From Cryptomeria japonica (Eukaryota; Streptophyta; Pinopsida; Cupressales; Cupressaceae), in the NCBI RefSeq assembly GCF_030272615.1, contig NC_081407.1, forward strand, positions 380,577,179 through 380,641,178: DNA of 64,000 nt, in the 5' to 3' direction. This document shows positions 34,335 through 44,836 of the stretch, one piece after another (within the stretch, counting starts at the first letter, position 1; each line of letters opens with the position of its first letter). The notes under the pieces are model-generated. The model saw only the letters and a program-made list of their open reading frames with translations. It was not told where the DNA came from and did no database searches. The position numbers and the translations under genes were made by a program.

Positions 34335-35640
34335 TTAAGTATAGTACTTCTTCAAATGAATGCTGTTAGTTGGGTCATCGAACACGTCTCCTTCAGAATT
34401 TGTTAGCTGATAGGCACCTGATCCATAGACTGATATGATGACATAGGGACCCAACCAGTTAGGTTCAAATTTCCCTTTCTTTTCTCGATCTTGCTGATTT
34501 CTTGGATTTTCTTTGAGAACTAGGTCACCAACCTTGAAGTTATGGGGAATGACCTTGTGATTATAGCTCCTACACATGCATTGCTGATATGCTTTGAGAT
34601 GAGTATAAGCATGTTGTCTTCTTTCATCTAATAGTTCAAGTTCTTGTAGTCAGTTAACTCTATACTCTTCATCTGGGATTAAACCTTTCAAAGAGACTCT
34701 GAGAGATGGAATTTCGACCTCCAAGGGTAAAATGGCCTCTGATCCATATACCAATGAGTATGGTGTTGCTCCTGTAGGTGTGCGAATGCTGGTCTTGTAT
34801 GTCCAAAGTGCTGGATTGAGTTGTACGTGCCAATCTTTGCCTACATCATTCACTGTTTTCTTGAGGATCTTCAGTATTGTCTTGTTAGATGCTTCTGCTT
34901 GACCATTGCCCTGTGGGTAGTATGGTGTAGAAAACCTATGTTGGATTTTGAATTTTTCACATAGTTCCTATACATGTTGGTTTTTGAAAGGTCGTCCATT
35001 ATCTGTGACGATAGAGCTCGGAATACCATATCTACAGATCAGATAATTGAGAATAAAAGAAGCAATCTGTTTTCTGGTTACTGTGGTCATGGGAACTGCT
35101 TCTATCCATTTGGTAAAGTATTCTGTTGTAGTTATAATGAACTTGTGTCCATTTGAAGATGAAGGATGAATTTTGCCAACTAGGTCCAGTCCCCACTGGC
35201 AAAAGGGCCAGGATGTTGTAAATGGCTGTAGTTCCTATGCTGGTGCATGTATCAGATTGCCATGGATCTGGCATTTAGGACATTTCTTGGCAAAATGATA
35301 TGAGTCCTTCTCCATTGTAGGCCAAGAGTATCCCATTCGTAGAAGCTTTTTAGCAAGAGTAGTGCCACTTGAATGTGTGCCACAAATACCTTCGTGAAGC
35401 TCCTGTAAAGCAGAATCAGAATCATTACGATCAAGGCAACGAAGAAGAGTACCATCGAGACCTCGATGATATAAAGTATCAGCAGTAAGGGTGTAACGAG
35501 TAGCTTGTCCGATAAAGTTACGTTTTTGGTTACGGGATTGGTCAATGGGTAAGATATTATGCTTGAGGTAGGCATATATTGGTCCATATAATGGAGAATC
35601 TGAACCAGTCAAGGCACAGATAACCTGGGATTCAAAGTGG
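34335..35640 (-). pseudogene. gypsy-3 integrase
   Basis: Zinc region HEGICGTHSSG...KKCPKCQIHG, then a TAG at 35235 and the catalytic core (QWGLDLVGKI, IVTDDGRPF), a TAG at 34968, NGQAEASNKTILKILKKTV, LNPALWTYKTSIRTPTG, a TGA at 34650, and the C-terminal GDLVLKENPRNQQDREKKGKF / WLGPYVIISVYGSGAYQL region ending at 34335. It catalyses insertion of the cDNA in functional relatives. Confidence 0.9.
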
Positions 35641-35659
35641 TCATAGGCGGGGGAGAACA

Positions 35660-36340
35660 GTTGCTCTACCAGGAACTCATAATGACTCTGTTGCTTTGGT
35701 ATTTGTAGTAGTGAAGCGATAGTAGCCATTGCATCGGTTGCTTTGTTGTTCAACCTTGGTATTTGTTCGAAGATGATGTGCACAAAATACTGTTTGAAGT
35801 CATCCACCATTCGTTTGTAGGGTAGTAGCTTGTCATCCTTTGTTTGATAGTTGTTGTTGATTTGATTGATGACCAGTTGTGAGTCTCCATAGACTTTTAA
35901 CTCTGTGATTTTCCATTCGACGGCCATTTTGATGCCTATGACCAATGCTTCATATTCAGCCACATTATTTATACATGGAAACATAAGCCTATATGATCTT
36001 GGCATAGTGTGTCCTTCAGGAGTAATGAACAGAATGCCAGCCCCTGAACCATGTTGTGTATAGGATCCGTCAAAGTATAGGGTCCAGTATTTGGTAGAAA
36101 GAGCAAGAACGTCCCTGTCTAGAAATTCAATCTCCATGGTTTGTTTTCCTGGTAGCGGTGCTTCAGCCAGTTGATCTACAATTGCTTGTCCTTTGATGGC
36201 TCATCTTTCTTTATAGTGGATGTCGAATTCACTAAGAATCATGAGCCATTTAGCCAATCGGCCTGTGAGAGCTACCTTGCTGAGTAAATATTTGAGAGGA
36301 TTAATTTTTGCCACTAGCTTTATAGTGTGTGCTAGCATAT
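35660..36340 (-). pseudogene. gypsy-3 second (archaeal-like) RNase H
   Basis: After a tether (LAKWLMILSEFDIHY, TGA at 36201) the domain starts at KYWTLYFDGSYTQHGSGAGI. It continues with NNVAEYEALVIGI, LKVYGDSQLVINQI and NNKATDAMATIAS, giving the acidic residues D, E, D of the RNase H site. A duplicated RNase H is the established mark of the Tat lineage. Confidence 0.87.
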
Positions 36341-36344
36341 AATG

Positions 36345-37460
36345 TCAGAACTTCTGAGATGCAAAAACCACTGTTAGGCAAGCCTTTTCAATGAATGTAT
36401 AATTGAGATCATAGCCATTCAATGTCCTACTGATGTAATATATAGCTTGTTCCTTTCCTTGTTGATCTTCTTGTGCCAATAGTGCCCCCAGTGAAATATT
36501 TGTTGTTGAGATATATAAAATAAGAGGTTTTCCTGCGACTGGTGGATTCATCAGGTACTATTTGATTTGGTAGAAAGATTCTGCACACTTAGTCTCCCAT
36601 TTGAACGGTACATTTTTGTGTAGCAAATGGTTAAATGGCAGACTTTTATCTGCTAGTTGAGTGATGAATCGTCTGATTGATTGAAGTCGTCCCTGTAGAG
36701 ATCTGAGTTGACTGATATTCTTTGGTGGTGGCATGTCCATAATAGCTTGTACCTTTGCCGGATCAACTTCAATACCCTTAGCTGAGACTATGTAGCCCAG
36801 TAACTTGCCTGATGTAACCCCGAAGGCACACTTCTTAGGGTTGAGCCAGACTTGGAATTTCTGCAATCGATCAAAAATCTTTGTTAGGATGCCAAGATGT
36901 TCGGCTCTGGTGAAGGATTTAGCTAGTAAATCATCCACATAGTCTTCCATAAATGTGTGCATCATATCATGGAATATTGTTGTCATTGCTCTTTGATAAG
37001 TGGCTCCTGCATTCTTTAAGCCAAAAGGCATAACATTCCAACAGTACGTTCCCCAAGGACAGGTGAATGCTATTTTGTCTTGATCTTCAGGAGCTATTTT
37101 GATTTGGTTATAGTTTGAGAAACCATCCATTAGTGAGAGCATCGCATGGCCTGCTGTGAGATCTACAATTATATAGATACTTGGCAGAGGAAAGTCATCT
37201 TTTGGACAAGCTTTGTTGACGTCTCTGAAGTCAGTGCATATTTCGATGCTACCATCTGGTTTTGACACTGGAACGATGTTGGAAATCCATTCTGCATAGT
37301 CAATGGGTTGGATGAATCCGACATCTAGTAGTTTCTTCAGTTCAGTTTTGACCATGAGTGCCACCTGTGGATTCATCTTACGTAGTTTTTGCTTGACTGG
37401 CTTGACTCCTGTAGAAATGGACAAGTGATGCATGATTAAGTGTGGATCTACTCCAGGCAT
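36345..37460 (-). pseudogene. gypsy-3 reverse transcriptase and first RNase H
   Basis: Complete RT motif series: WISNIVPVSKPDGSIEICTD, FRDVNKACPKDDFPLP, LMDGFSNYNQIKIAPED, WNVMPFGLKNAGATYQRAM, and YVDD intact at 36930-36941. Thumb region (LGYIVSAKGIEVDPAKV) then Ty3-type RNase H (LYISTTNISLGALLAQEDQ, YYISRTLNGYDLNY). The TAG at 36558 and the TGA at 36345 are the only breaks. The TGA is the same codon as in gypsy-2, where LRHYML is the usual motif. Confidence 0.92.
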
Positions 37461-37592
37461 ATCGGCATATGACCAAGCAAAGTTAATTTGCTGTCCTTTA
37501 AAGAAGATGATGAATGCTGATCTTTCTTCCTCTGTCAGAGATTCTGCAAGGTGTATGTTTCTGGCTGCTTCTGTGGTACCAATGTTGATTGA

Positions 37593-39311
37593 TTAAGTGG
37601 GCTCAATCAAAATGTGTGATCTCTCATGAAAGTGTTTAGGAAGAGTGTCAAGTCTCCCATCGTTAGGTGCCTTAAAAAGGTTTTCACCCTTAGATGCGTC
37701 CTTTATTTTTACTTTTTTATGATCTAGAGTTGCCATTGACTGGTTTTCAGCATTAGATCCTTTATTTGATGTACTTTTGCGACTGAGAGGCTTGGCACTC
37801 CCTGATTGATAGAAGTCGTTATTTTGTTCACTGGTAGAGCCTGTTTCGGGATTTACGGTACATAGGTAATGGATAATAGATTCATCATCTAGGAAAATTG
37901 GTATATCATGGGTTTCAGGTTCATTCCAGTCGATGAGATCAGGGAAGACAAGCGGTAAGGAATCGTTGGGTGGATCAAGTTCGGCTATTGTAAGTGTTAG
38001 GATAGAGTTTTCATCGTGATGGGTCTTGGTTTTAAAGAAGTTCAGGGTTTCTTCAAGGTCTTCGATGGTGTCATCTTCCACATAGACTTGTTCGTAATAT
38101 TTTTGTTCACTTTCCTGGGCGTCATAGATATGTTGTGGTCCAAATTCAAGAGGTCTATCTTCTGCGTTATGTTCTTCTGAAGAAAGGGATATAGAATCAG
38201 TATCATCCAGGATATTTGTAGTAGTATCGGAGTAGGTACCCCATTCATATTCATTGGAATCTATCTCATAGGCATCATCCCAGATTCTATCTGTGCTGTA
38301 AACAGGTATGTTGTATGGTGAAAACAAATCCTTGATGATGGATACTATTTTGATATTTTGTGTTGATTTTGTATCCGATCCATCTTCCACTTGCTGAATT
38401 TGTTCATAGACTGTGCTTCTTTGAGGAGGAAAAACAGTATCTGGAGAAGGTATGATTTGTTCTTGAGATATTGGTTTTTGAATATGGTCTACGACTGCAG
38501 ATATGGCCTTCTTGTGACTTAGAAGCTTTCCTTGATGCAACTTCTGATCTTGATGCTCTTGTGCCTTGCGGATTGTTTCTGCTAATTCAAAGAGTGCTTT
38601 CTGTCAGGAATCTTCATTGTATTTCTTCTTTACCTTCCATTGAGGTTTTGCAGTTGTGTGTGGCAGCCGTTTTAATAGGAATGTGAGTTTAGAACCTAAT
38701 CCTGCTTTATTTCTACTAGGTTGTGAAGGAAGATCTATAGGTTCCGTGACTCCTTCCTTGCGCTTCCTAATAGGTCCTTTACCGCCATATCCCATTTGCT
38801 TCATGATTAAGTAGCCTTTTCCATACAGGTGCGTTAGTAGAACAATGTCCAGAGCGGCTGCTCTATGATCTTCTTCTTCATCTTTGTATAACCAACTAAG
38901 AACGTCCTTATCTTCTGATTCATGTGCTAGAATACCCAATTGGATGAAGGTACCATCAAATTTAGTGATGGGCTGAGTAGCCAGTTGTGTTGATGTAGTA
39001 GGTAAACCATGTGATCTAGGTGATGTTGGAAATTTGGCCAAACAAAAAGGCTCCAGAGAATATTCTCCCATGCCTTGGTCTTTGATTTGCATCTTCTGTT
39101 TGAAGACTCCCCATAAGGAGTTGGATTTTGCTGTTGGTGGATCTAATGTGGAAGATCGCTGCTTTTCTCTATTATAAGGAACCAAACTGTCTTGGGCTAC
39201 CCCCATTGCGTTGCAATGCTGGAATGGATTATGATCTGCTGATATGGAGATTTCTTGTCCATCATAAGGAAACTTGACACACTGGTGATAGGTAGAAGGT
39301 ACTGCTTGCAT
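37593..39311 (-). pseudogene. gypsy-3 G-patch and acidic linker
   Basis: A G-patch-like motif (YGKGYLIMKQMGYGGKGP, near 38770-38840) follows protease, matching GKGFKILQKFGYDGKSP in gypsy-2. G-patch segments bind nucleic acid and occur next to protease in some retroviruses. After a TGA at 38604 comes a long acidic region rich in Asp/Glu (for example NEYEWGTYSD and VEDDTIEDLEETL) with no fold that I recognise, ending at TAA 37593 just before RT. Confidence 0.7.
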
Positions 39312-39320
39312 TTCATGTAT

Positions 39321-39913
39321 TCAGGGTCGTCCTAACAAGATATTGTAGGTGAGATCAATATCTAAGACCTGACATATAGTATCCTTTTGTACTGGTCCTA
39401 CTTGAATAGGTAATATCACTGTTCCTTTAGAGGACCTTTCCTCATCATCATATGCTTTTATGGTAATCTTTTTGCAAGGATCAATAGATTCTTCTGAGAA
39501 GCCTATTGCATGGATAAGCTTTAAAGTACATATATTGCATGGATAAGCTTTAAAGTACATATATTAAGTCCGGCTCCTCCATCTATTAAGACTCTTTTGA
39601 CTCGGTGTTTGCAAACAATGACTTCAATGTGGAGTGGAGTATTATGCGGATGGCTCAATGAAATATTATCATGCTCTGAGAAGGCGAGGTTATGAGGTCC
39701 TGTCATATGGGCGACCATGGCTTGAAATCTGTCTGTATCCAGATTGTGAGGTACATTTGTTTCCAATAGTGCTTGCTCCAATATGTCTTTGTGCTTTGGT
39801 GATAGCTTCAATAATTCCAGGATAGATATCTGAGCTGGAGTCTTGCGTAATTGGCTAACCAAGTCATATTGGAGTTTTGGTGTGATAGTTGTAGGTGTCG
39901 TATGTCCCTTCAA
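39321..39913 (-). pseudogene. gypsy-3 protease region with 29-bp duplication
   Basis: VLIDGGAGLNICTLKLIHAI carries the Asp-Gly-Gly active site (about 39560-39600). The duplicated 29 bases encode NICTLKLIHAI a second time in a shifted frame, followed by the rest of the fold (TICQVLDIDLTYNILLGRP). A TGA replaces the Trp expected after GRP (gypsy-2 has LWIHEM). Confidence 0.87.
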
Positions 39914-39922
39914 AACATATTT

Positions 39923-41788
39923 CTAAGTTCGGGTTGTTACATTGACAGATTCATGATCATGCCGATCTCGAATGGTGATGACATTTACTTGATGATCTTC
40001 AGCTGATATGTGGTTGATTGTGTTGTTGTAGATGTGATTAATACGAGCTCTGCATGTATCATCTGAAGTGGATGCTCCATCTTTGTTGTAATTTGGGAGA
40101 GGATTTTTGAAGGCTCCGTGATCACCATTTGTTTTGAGACCATTCACTGTTAAGTCACCTCGATCAATCATGTCTTGTATTATATGTTTCAATCTCATGC
40201 ACTCGTTTGTTCTATGACCCTTGTTATGATGGAAATCACAATAGTGTGAATCATTCCACCAAGGTGGTTTGATTGGGGGTTCATAATTGTTGATTGGAGG
40301 CAAAGAAAGAATCTTGTTTGCCAACAGTTTTTTGAATGCGGATTCTAATGATTGGCCCAGTGGTGTGAAGATACATTTTTGGAAATTGTTCGTGTTGTTG
40401 CGTGAATTGTTATTAGGTCCTAGATTCATGTTTTTGCTTTGGGTATCATTAGTATTGTTCGTGTTGAGTTGTCCTTGATCTTTGTTTGGTGCATATGTGT
40501 TAGCACTGGGAGTAGCATTTTTAAGATTTTTCAGATTTTGAGGATTTCCGGATAATGCAAGCACTGGTTGTTTAGATTTGGGATCATATGATTCATTTTT
40601 GCCTTCGTTTTTGTTTCGAGTCCAAAATCGAGATTTGTCAAGGTTGGTGTTGTTCGGATTATTGTAGTTTGATGAGTTGGTTCCTTCCTTGTAGAATTTG
40701 AGTGTTCCCTTTTTGACACAAGCTTCCTCTACTTGAATTCCATTTTCAATCAATTTGGCAAAAGATGGGATGCATTGAAGTTTTAGTCTGTAACTCATTT
40801 TGCCATTCAAGTTATCGATGAAGATTTCCATTTTCTTCTTTTCGGGAATATCTCGAGGATATCTGGATACTATGTGTCGCCAGCGTTGAAGGAACACCAT
40901 GAATGTTTCATTGTTCTTTTGTTTGGTGTTGCAAACATCTAGCATGGTTATGGCATGTTGGATGTTGTAGGAATAGTGGGTTATAAATTTGTTAACCAGT
41001 TCATCAAAGGATCTGACAGGTGGCAAAATTTTGGATAACCATTCCATGGTTTGCCCTCCCAAGCTTCGGGGGAATAACCTCATCAAATAGGTGTCATCAT
41101 GAGCAAATTCAAGGCTCAGTGTGCAAAATTCTCGAACATGATCGCGGGGATCACTTTTCCCATCATATTTATCAAATTTGGGAACATCCGAGTTTGGAGG
41201 AAAAGGCACCATGTTCAATCTTCTGTCAAATGGATAAGGACAAATTTCGTTTAAAGAATACCTTACTGTTGTCCCTTGTTGCATATCTTGTATTTGTTTT
41301 TGAAACATTTGCATTTGTTGAGTAAGAGCGATCAAGGGCGCATTATCTTGTCGAGGGATGAATTCTTCCCTTGTATTTGTTCTTAGCTGAAAAGGTGTAG
41401 TAAACGGTATGTGTTGTTCTGGAGTTTTGAGCTTAGGTATATGCATTTCTGGTATGCGTTGTTCTGAAATGCGAGCTTCTTCTTCTCTTTGTTGTTCGTG
41501 ATATGTATATTGTTGAGACCCAGTTTGAAAAACGTTTGCGTCGAAATCTTTAGGAAGTTTAACGCCTTTACTTGTAAGCATGAGCAGATACTTCTCTTTG
41601 TCATTTTCCATAAGCCTTTCGATGAGTTTTTGGAATGAAGGATTTTCTTGACATTCCTGAAGAATTGCGTCTGTAATTTCATGCTCTTCTGAGTGCGGAA
41701 TTTCAAAAGGATTTGACAATCTGTGATTCATACTTGATTCGGCGTGTGTCTCGCTTTGTTGGTTCTTTTGAGAGCGAGTAACAGACAT
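39923..41788 (-). pseudogene. gypsy-3 gag
   Basis: About 620 codons before the TAG at 39923. A charged N-terminal half is followed by the retrotransposon gag domain (EICPYPFDRRLNM, KFDKYDGKSDPRDHVREF, TYLMRLFPRSLGGQTMEW, FMVFLQRWRHIVSRYPRDIP), an Asn-rich linker, and the zinc-finger-like CDFHHNKGHRTNEC at about 40190-40250 with all ligands present. Gag packages the RNA and forms the particle. Confidence 0.9.
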
Positions 41789-41789
41789 T

Positions 41790-42497
41790 TTAGTAAAAAC
41801 TTTCAGTGATAAAAGGGACAAAAGCCTCGTTGATGTGTTGCTCGGGTGTTGGTGGTTCTGGTCGAGATGTGTTATACGTGATGCACTCGTCGGGCAAGAA
41901 TGCTGGATTGATCTTTCCTTCACGGTTTATCTTTTGATTAAAAGCAGACTTTTGACAATATGCTCTTGTCTTCAGGGGTTCTTTGTCAAATTCGCTAGAT
42001 TTGTTTTGGATATAACGTTTGACGTGATGAAGAAATACCCGATGAGATTTGAAGAGTTGACGATTGATGTATAAAAACTTATTTCTCTTGATGAATTTGG
42101 AAAAGCTAGGTTGTTGCATCTTCAATGTGATGTTACGATAGAGGTTCTTTCTTCTCAGAATAAGGGGATTAGTCATGCATGAGTGATCAATGGTTTCCTT
42201 TTGATTTGTTTGGATTTAGTTGATTCTTGTTTGAAAAATTTCAAATCTTACTTTATCAGAGTGAAGGTTTAGATGCCCCTTCACGACAAAGTGTGTCAAA
42301 TGATATGGATAAAAGCTTCCCGATCTGGAAATTGGATTTGACAATTTGAAAATTCTAAACAAGTGTTTTTGAGATAAAAATCCGTAAGATGGTAAAGGAT
42401 TTTGTTGATACTGATGATGAAATTTTTTCGGATTATGATAGGAGAGACATCCTCTATTGCACGATTCGTTTAGGATTCGGACAACTTTGTTTGACAC
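41790..42497 (-). pseudogene. Candidate ORF before gag in gypsy-3 (one stop)
   Basis: A frame of about 235 codons (ATG 42497) with one TAA at 42216 ends with TAA at 41790-41792, one base before the gag ATG (stop-A-ATG). It is basic and rich in His, Phe, Tyr and Asn, ends in PEPPTPEQHINEAF..., and has no recognised domain. The downstream 128 codons (ATG 42176) are open. Ogre-type elements are known to have an ORF of unknown function upstream of gag, which supports a real gene, but the composition is also compatible with chance. The last part overlaps an open but probably unused extension of gag. Confidence 0.4.
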
Positions 42498-42647
42498 AAA
42501 TTTTGCTCAAGAAATAGGTTTGTTGGTTTGTTTTGTCACTCTTATTTTGACGAAAAATGTTTTTTGATGCAAAAAGCTTTTAAAAAAAAGATTTTGAAAT
42601 TTCAAAAATTTTCAAGTTTTGTTCTCTGTTTTTTTGTGTTTGATCAC

Positions 42648-43157
42648 GCGCTAGAACAGAATCTACATGCGCTGCTGAATTTACTAGATGCGTTAAAAGA
42701 ATAAGCACACGCACTAAGCTACCCCTAGACACGCGCTAAAGTTTGGACTTTCTGAAAATGACAGTCTAATAGTTGAAAAGGTTTATGCGCTATCCTGAGC
42801 TTTCTAAGCGCTAACGGTTCGACTGGATGCGCTAATGTTTGATTCCTACGCACTAAGCTGTTGCTGCCACGTGCTAAAGTTCGGACTGTTGAAAATTATT
42901 GTCGAATTTGTTAGAAAAGGCTACGCGCTATACTGGGCCTATCACGCGCTAACTTTTAGACTTTATGCGCTAATTCTTGGTTCCTACGCGCTGAGAAGTT
43001 GCTTCCACGCGCTAGACTGTGTTGCAGATGCGCCAAAGGATGTTACACTGTTTTGCCTTGGGTTTGAAATGCTACTGTTTTAACGCCACGTGCTAATGTG
43101 AGATTTGGATGCGCTAACAGAGGTATTCCACGCGCTAAGATGTTGCTCTTATGTGCT
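42648..43157 (-). repeat. Leader array A: ACGCGCTAA motifs at 21-bp pitch (20 copies)
   Basis: The (G)CGCT-type word starts on the plus strand at 42648, 42669, 42690, 42711, 42733, 42787, 42808, 42829, 42850, 42871, 42925, 42946, 42967, 42988, 43009, 43030, 43090, 43111, 43132 and 43153. Gaps are 21 (once 22), except 54, 54 and 60 at block boundaries. The two 54-base gaps are themselves similar. On the minus strand the word reads TTAGCGCGT, pointing towards gag. Confidence 0.92.
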
Positions 43158-44340
43158 AAACTGCCCTGATTGAAATTTTGTGTGAAATTTTGAAATTTTG
43201 TTGTGAAATTTTTTAAGTGTGATGGATGATTTTTTGAAGTAATAAATGCAAGCACGGCACAAAAAGTACAACCATTTTGCCTAATCTGACAAAAAGTGTA
43301 TGTTCTGCGAGGATGTGTTCAAATCCCCAATGTTTTAACAGGTTTGGATACAAGTAATACACTTCATAAAGACTCTTTAATCAAGGGTCATAAATAACAT
43401 CATAGCCCACTAGTCTCGATACTCCGTCAGCTCAAACAACCATGTCAACCCCTAGAGGGTGCCCATTTTTTTGCCTTTTGCTAGAAATTAACCTAAAGTG
43501 AATTGCTTCACAGTTAAGTAGTTATCTTGGGAGATATATGGTGAGTAATCTTGGGGGTGGATTCTTCCCCACCCTTGCACTATGATGTTACAAATGTCTG
43601 GTTATTGACTCGGCTCAAAGTTTCTAATTCTATGGTTCGTAATTAGGCTTCCCATTCGACCGTCAGTGATAAACTCCCTCAGGAGGCTTCCCAACCTTTA
43701 GAACAAAGACTTTACGTATCTCGAGGATACTAGGGGAAGGCTAATCACTGCGCGCAACTGTTGAAAAGGACTTTCGTCACTTTCCACATTTAATTATAGT
43801 GGGTTGAAATTCTTGGCGTCAAAGTCATTCCCCACTTAGGTCGTTCCCTTCACACCGACCATAAACAGCTTTAAGAGTTGATTGCAACTCCTCGGGAAGG
43901 CAGGCCTACTAAAGGATGTAAATGCTTGAATTACTGAAAGCTGTAAGAGTGGGCTGGATTTTTGATCACCCAGTTAAGGGGGAGAGCATATTCCTTCCAC
44001 TTTCGAGACAAAGCAATCAATTGGGTTTATTTTATCCTTTCAAATCAGTGATTTGTTAAAATCTATGCGGAGATGTTGCTCCACAAAAACATGGTGTTCA
44101 TTTTTATCCTGTCAAAGCAATGATTTGCTGATCTATGAAAGGAAAATGGTCAACAAAGCAAATTTTTGATTTTGTGGTCAACAAAAGAAATCGATGAAAA
44201 TAAAACGGCCCACTCCACCTGTAAGAAATTTGTTAGAGTCCTGCAAGCAAACCAGAAAATGTTAAGATGATTTTGGGGGACTTCCACAAGTCTAAAATTT
44301 CAGTTCGGTTACAATTTTAAAATTTTTCGTTGTCTGTTAT
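43158..44340 (-). other. gypsy-3 leader between arrays A and B
   Basis: About 1.2 kb without a convincing reading frame or array. Part of the untranslated leader between primer site and gag. CG-rich patches near 43390-43480 and 43660-43720, nothing I can name. Confidence 0.5.
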
Positions 44341-44748
44341 GCGCTATAGAAAGGCTTTTACGCGCTACAAGAGAGACTGGATGCACTAAAATAATTTTCC
44401 CCTACGCTACACTGTTCAATAAATGTGCTACTCTGCAAGTTAGAAGCGTTGTTCTGTTGTTTTGCTGAGACCTGCAGGAAAATTTTAAATTTGATGTGCT
44501 AACGTTTTAATCGAATGCGCTGGATGATGGTGTACAAGCACTGAACTGTGGGATGGATGTGCTATGCTGTTTATTGCATGCGCTACTCTGTGTTATGCCT
44601 GCGTCGAGACCTACAGGAAAATGTTAGGGGGGGTCACACGCTAAAGAACGGTCTTTACACGCTGTAGTATGAGCCCCACATGCTAAACAGTGAGCGGGAT
44701 GTGCTATACTGTTTCCTTGATGCGCTAAACAGTGATTTGAACGCGCTA
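44341..44748 (-). repeat. Leader array B: same motif at 21-bp pitch (18 copies)
   Basis: Word starts at 44341, 44362, 44383, 44404, 44425, 44446, then 44496, 44517, 44538, 44559, 44580, 44601, then 44638, 44659, 44680, 44701, 44722 and 44743. These are three blocks of six at exactly 21 bp, separated by 50 and 37 bases. A GAGACCT(A/G)CAGGAAAAT segment recurs in both block gaps (about 44467 and 44605). Same orientation as array A. Confidence 0.9.
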
Positions 44749-44814
44749 ATTCATTTTTTCCGCGTGCCTGCAAAAGAGGTTAGTTTCAAAAACCGATATG
44801 ATATTTGAGGTCGG

Positions 44815-44832
44815 GCCCCACGGTGGGCGCCA
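44815..44832 (-). other. gypsy-3 primer-binding site, tRNA-Lys type
   Basis: Minus strand TGGCGCCCACCGTGGGGC, four bases from the 5' LTR. It is complementary over 18 bases to the 3' end of a plant tRNA-Lys as I recall it (…GCCCCACGGTGGGCG plus CCA). Confidence 0.85.
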
Positions 44833-44836
44833 GAAA

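Larger units (their letters stand above)
34335..41788 (-). pseudogene. gypsy-3 gag-pro-pol polyprotein
   Basis: Gag and protease share one frame (41788 to about 39530) and pol another (39560 to 34335). The switch is explained by a 29-bp tandem duplication at 39505-39533/39534-39562, so the ancestral gene was one frame of about 2,480 codons. Ten in-frame stops interrupt it: about 39923, 39321, 38604, 37593, 36558, 36345, 36201, 35235, 34968 and 34650. Where gypsy-2 is readable it has Gln at the 35235 site (HAPAQELQP) and Arg at the 34650 site (SRLQELELL). No other indel is needed. ATG at 41788 (MSVTRSQKN) is my preferred start, though the frame is open upstream to 41923. Confidence 0.9.

Noticed and set aside
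39505-39562. Programmed frameshift between protease and pol
   Set aside because: The perfect 29-bp tandem duplication accounts for the frame change fully.
42648-44748. CRISPR-like regular arrays
   Set aside because: The repeat word is about 10 bases with spacers of about 11, in a plant retrotransposon with no cas genes. The regular pitch is real but not a CRISPR array.
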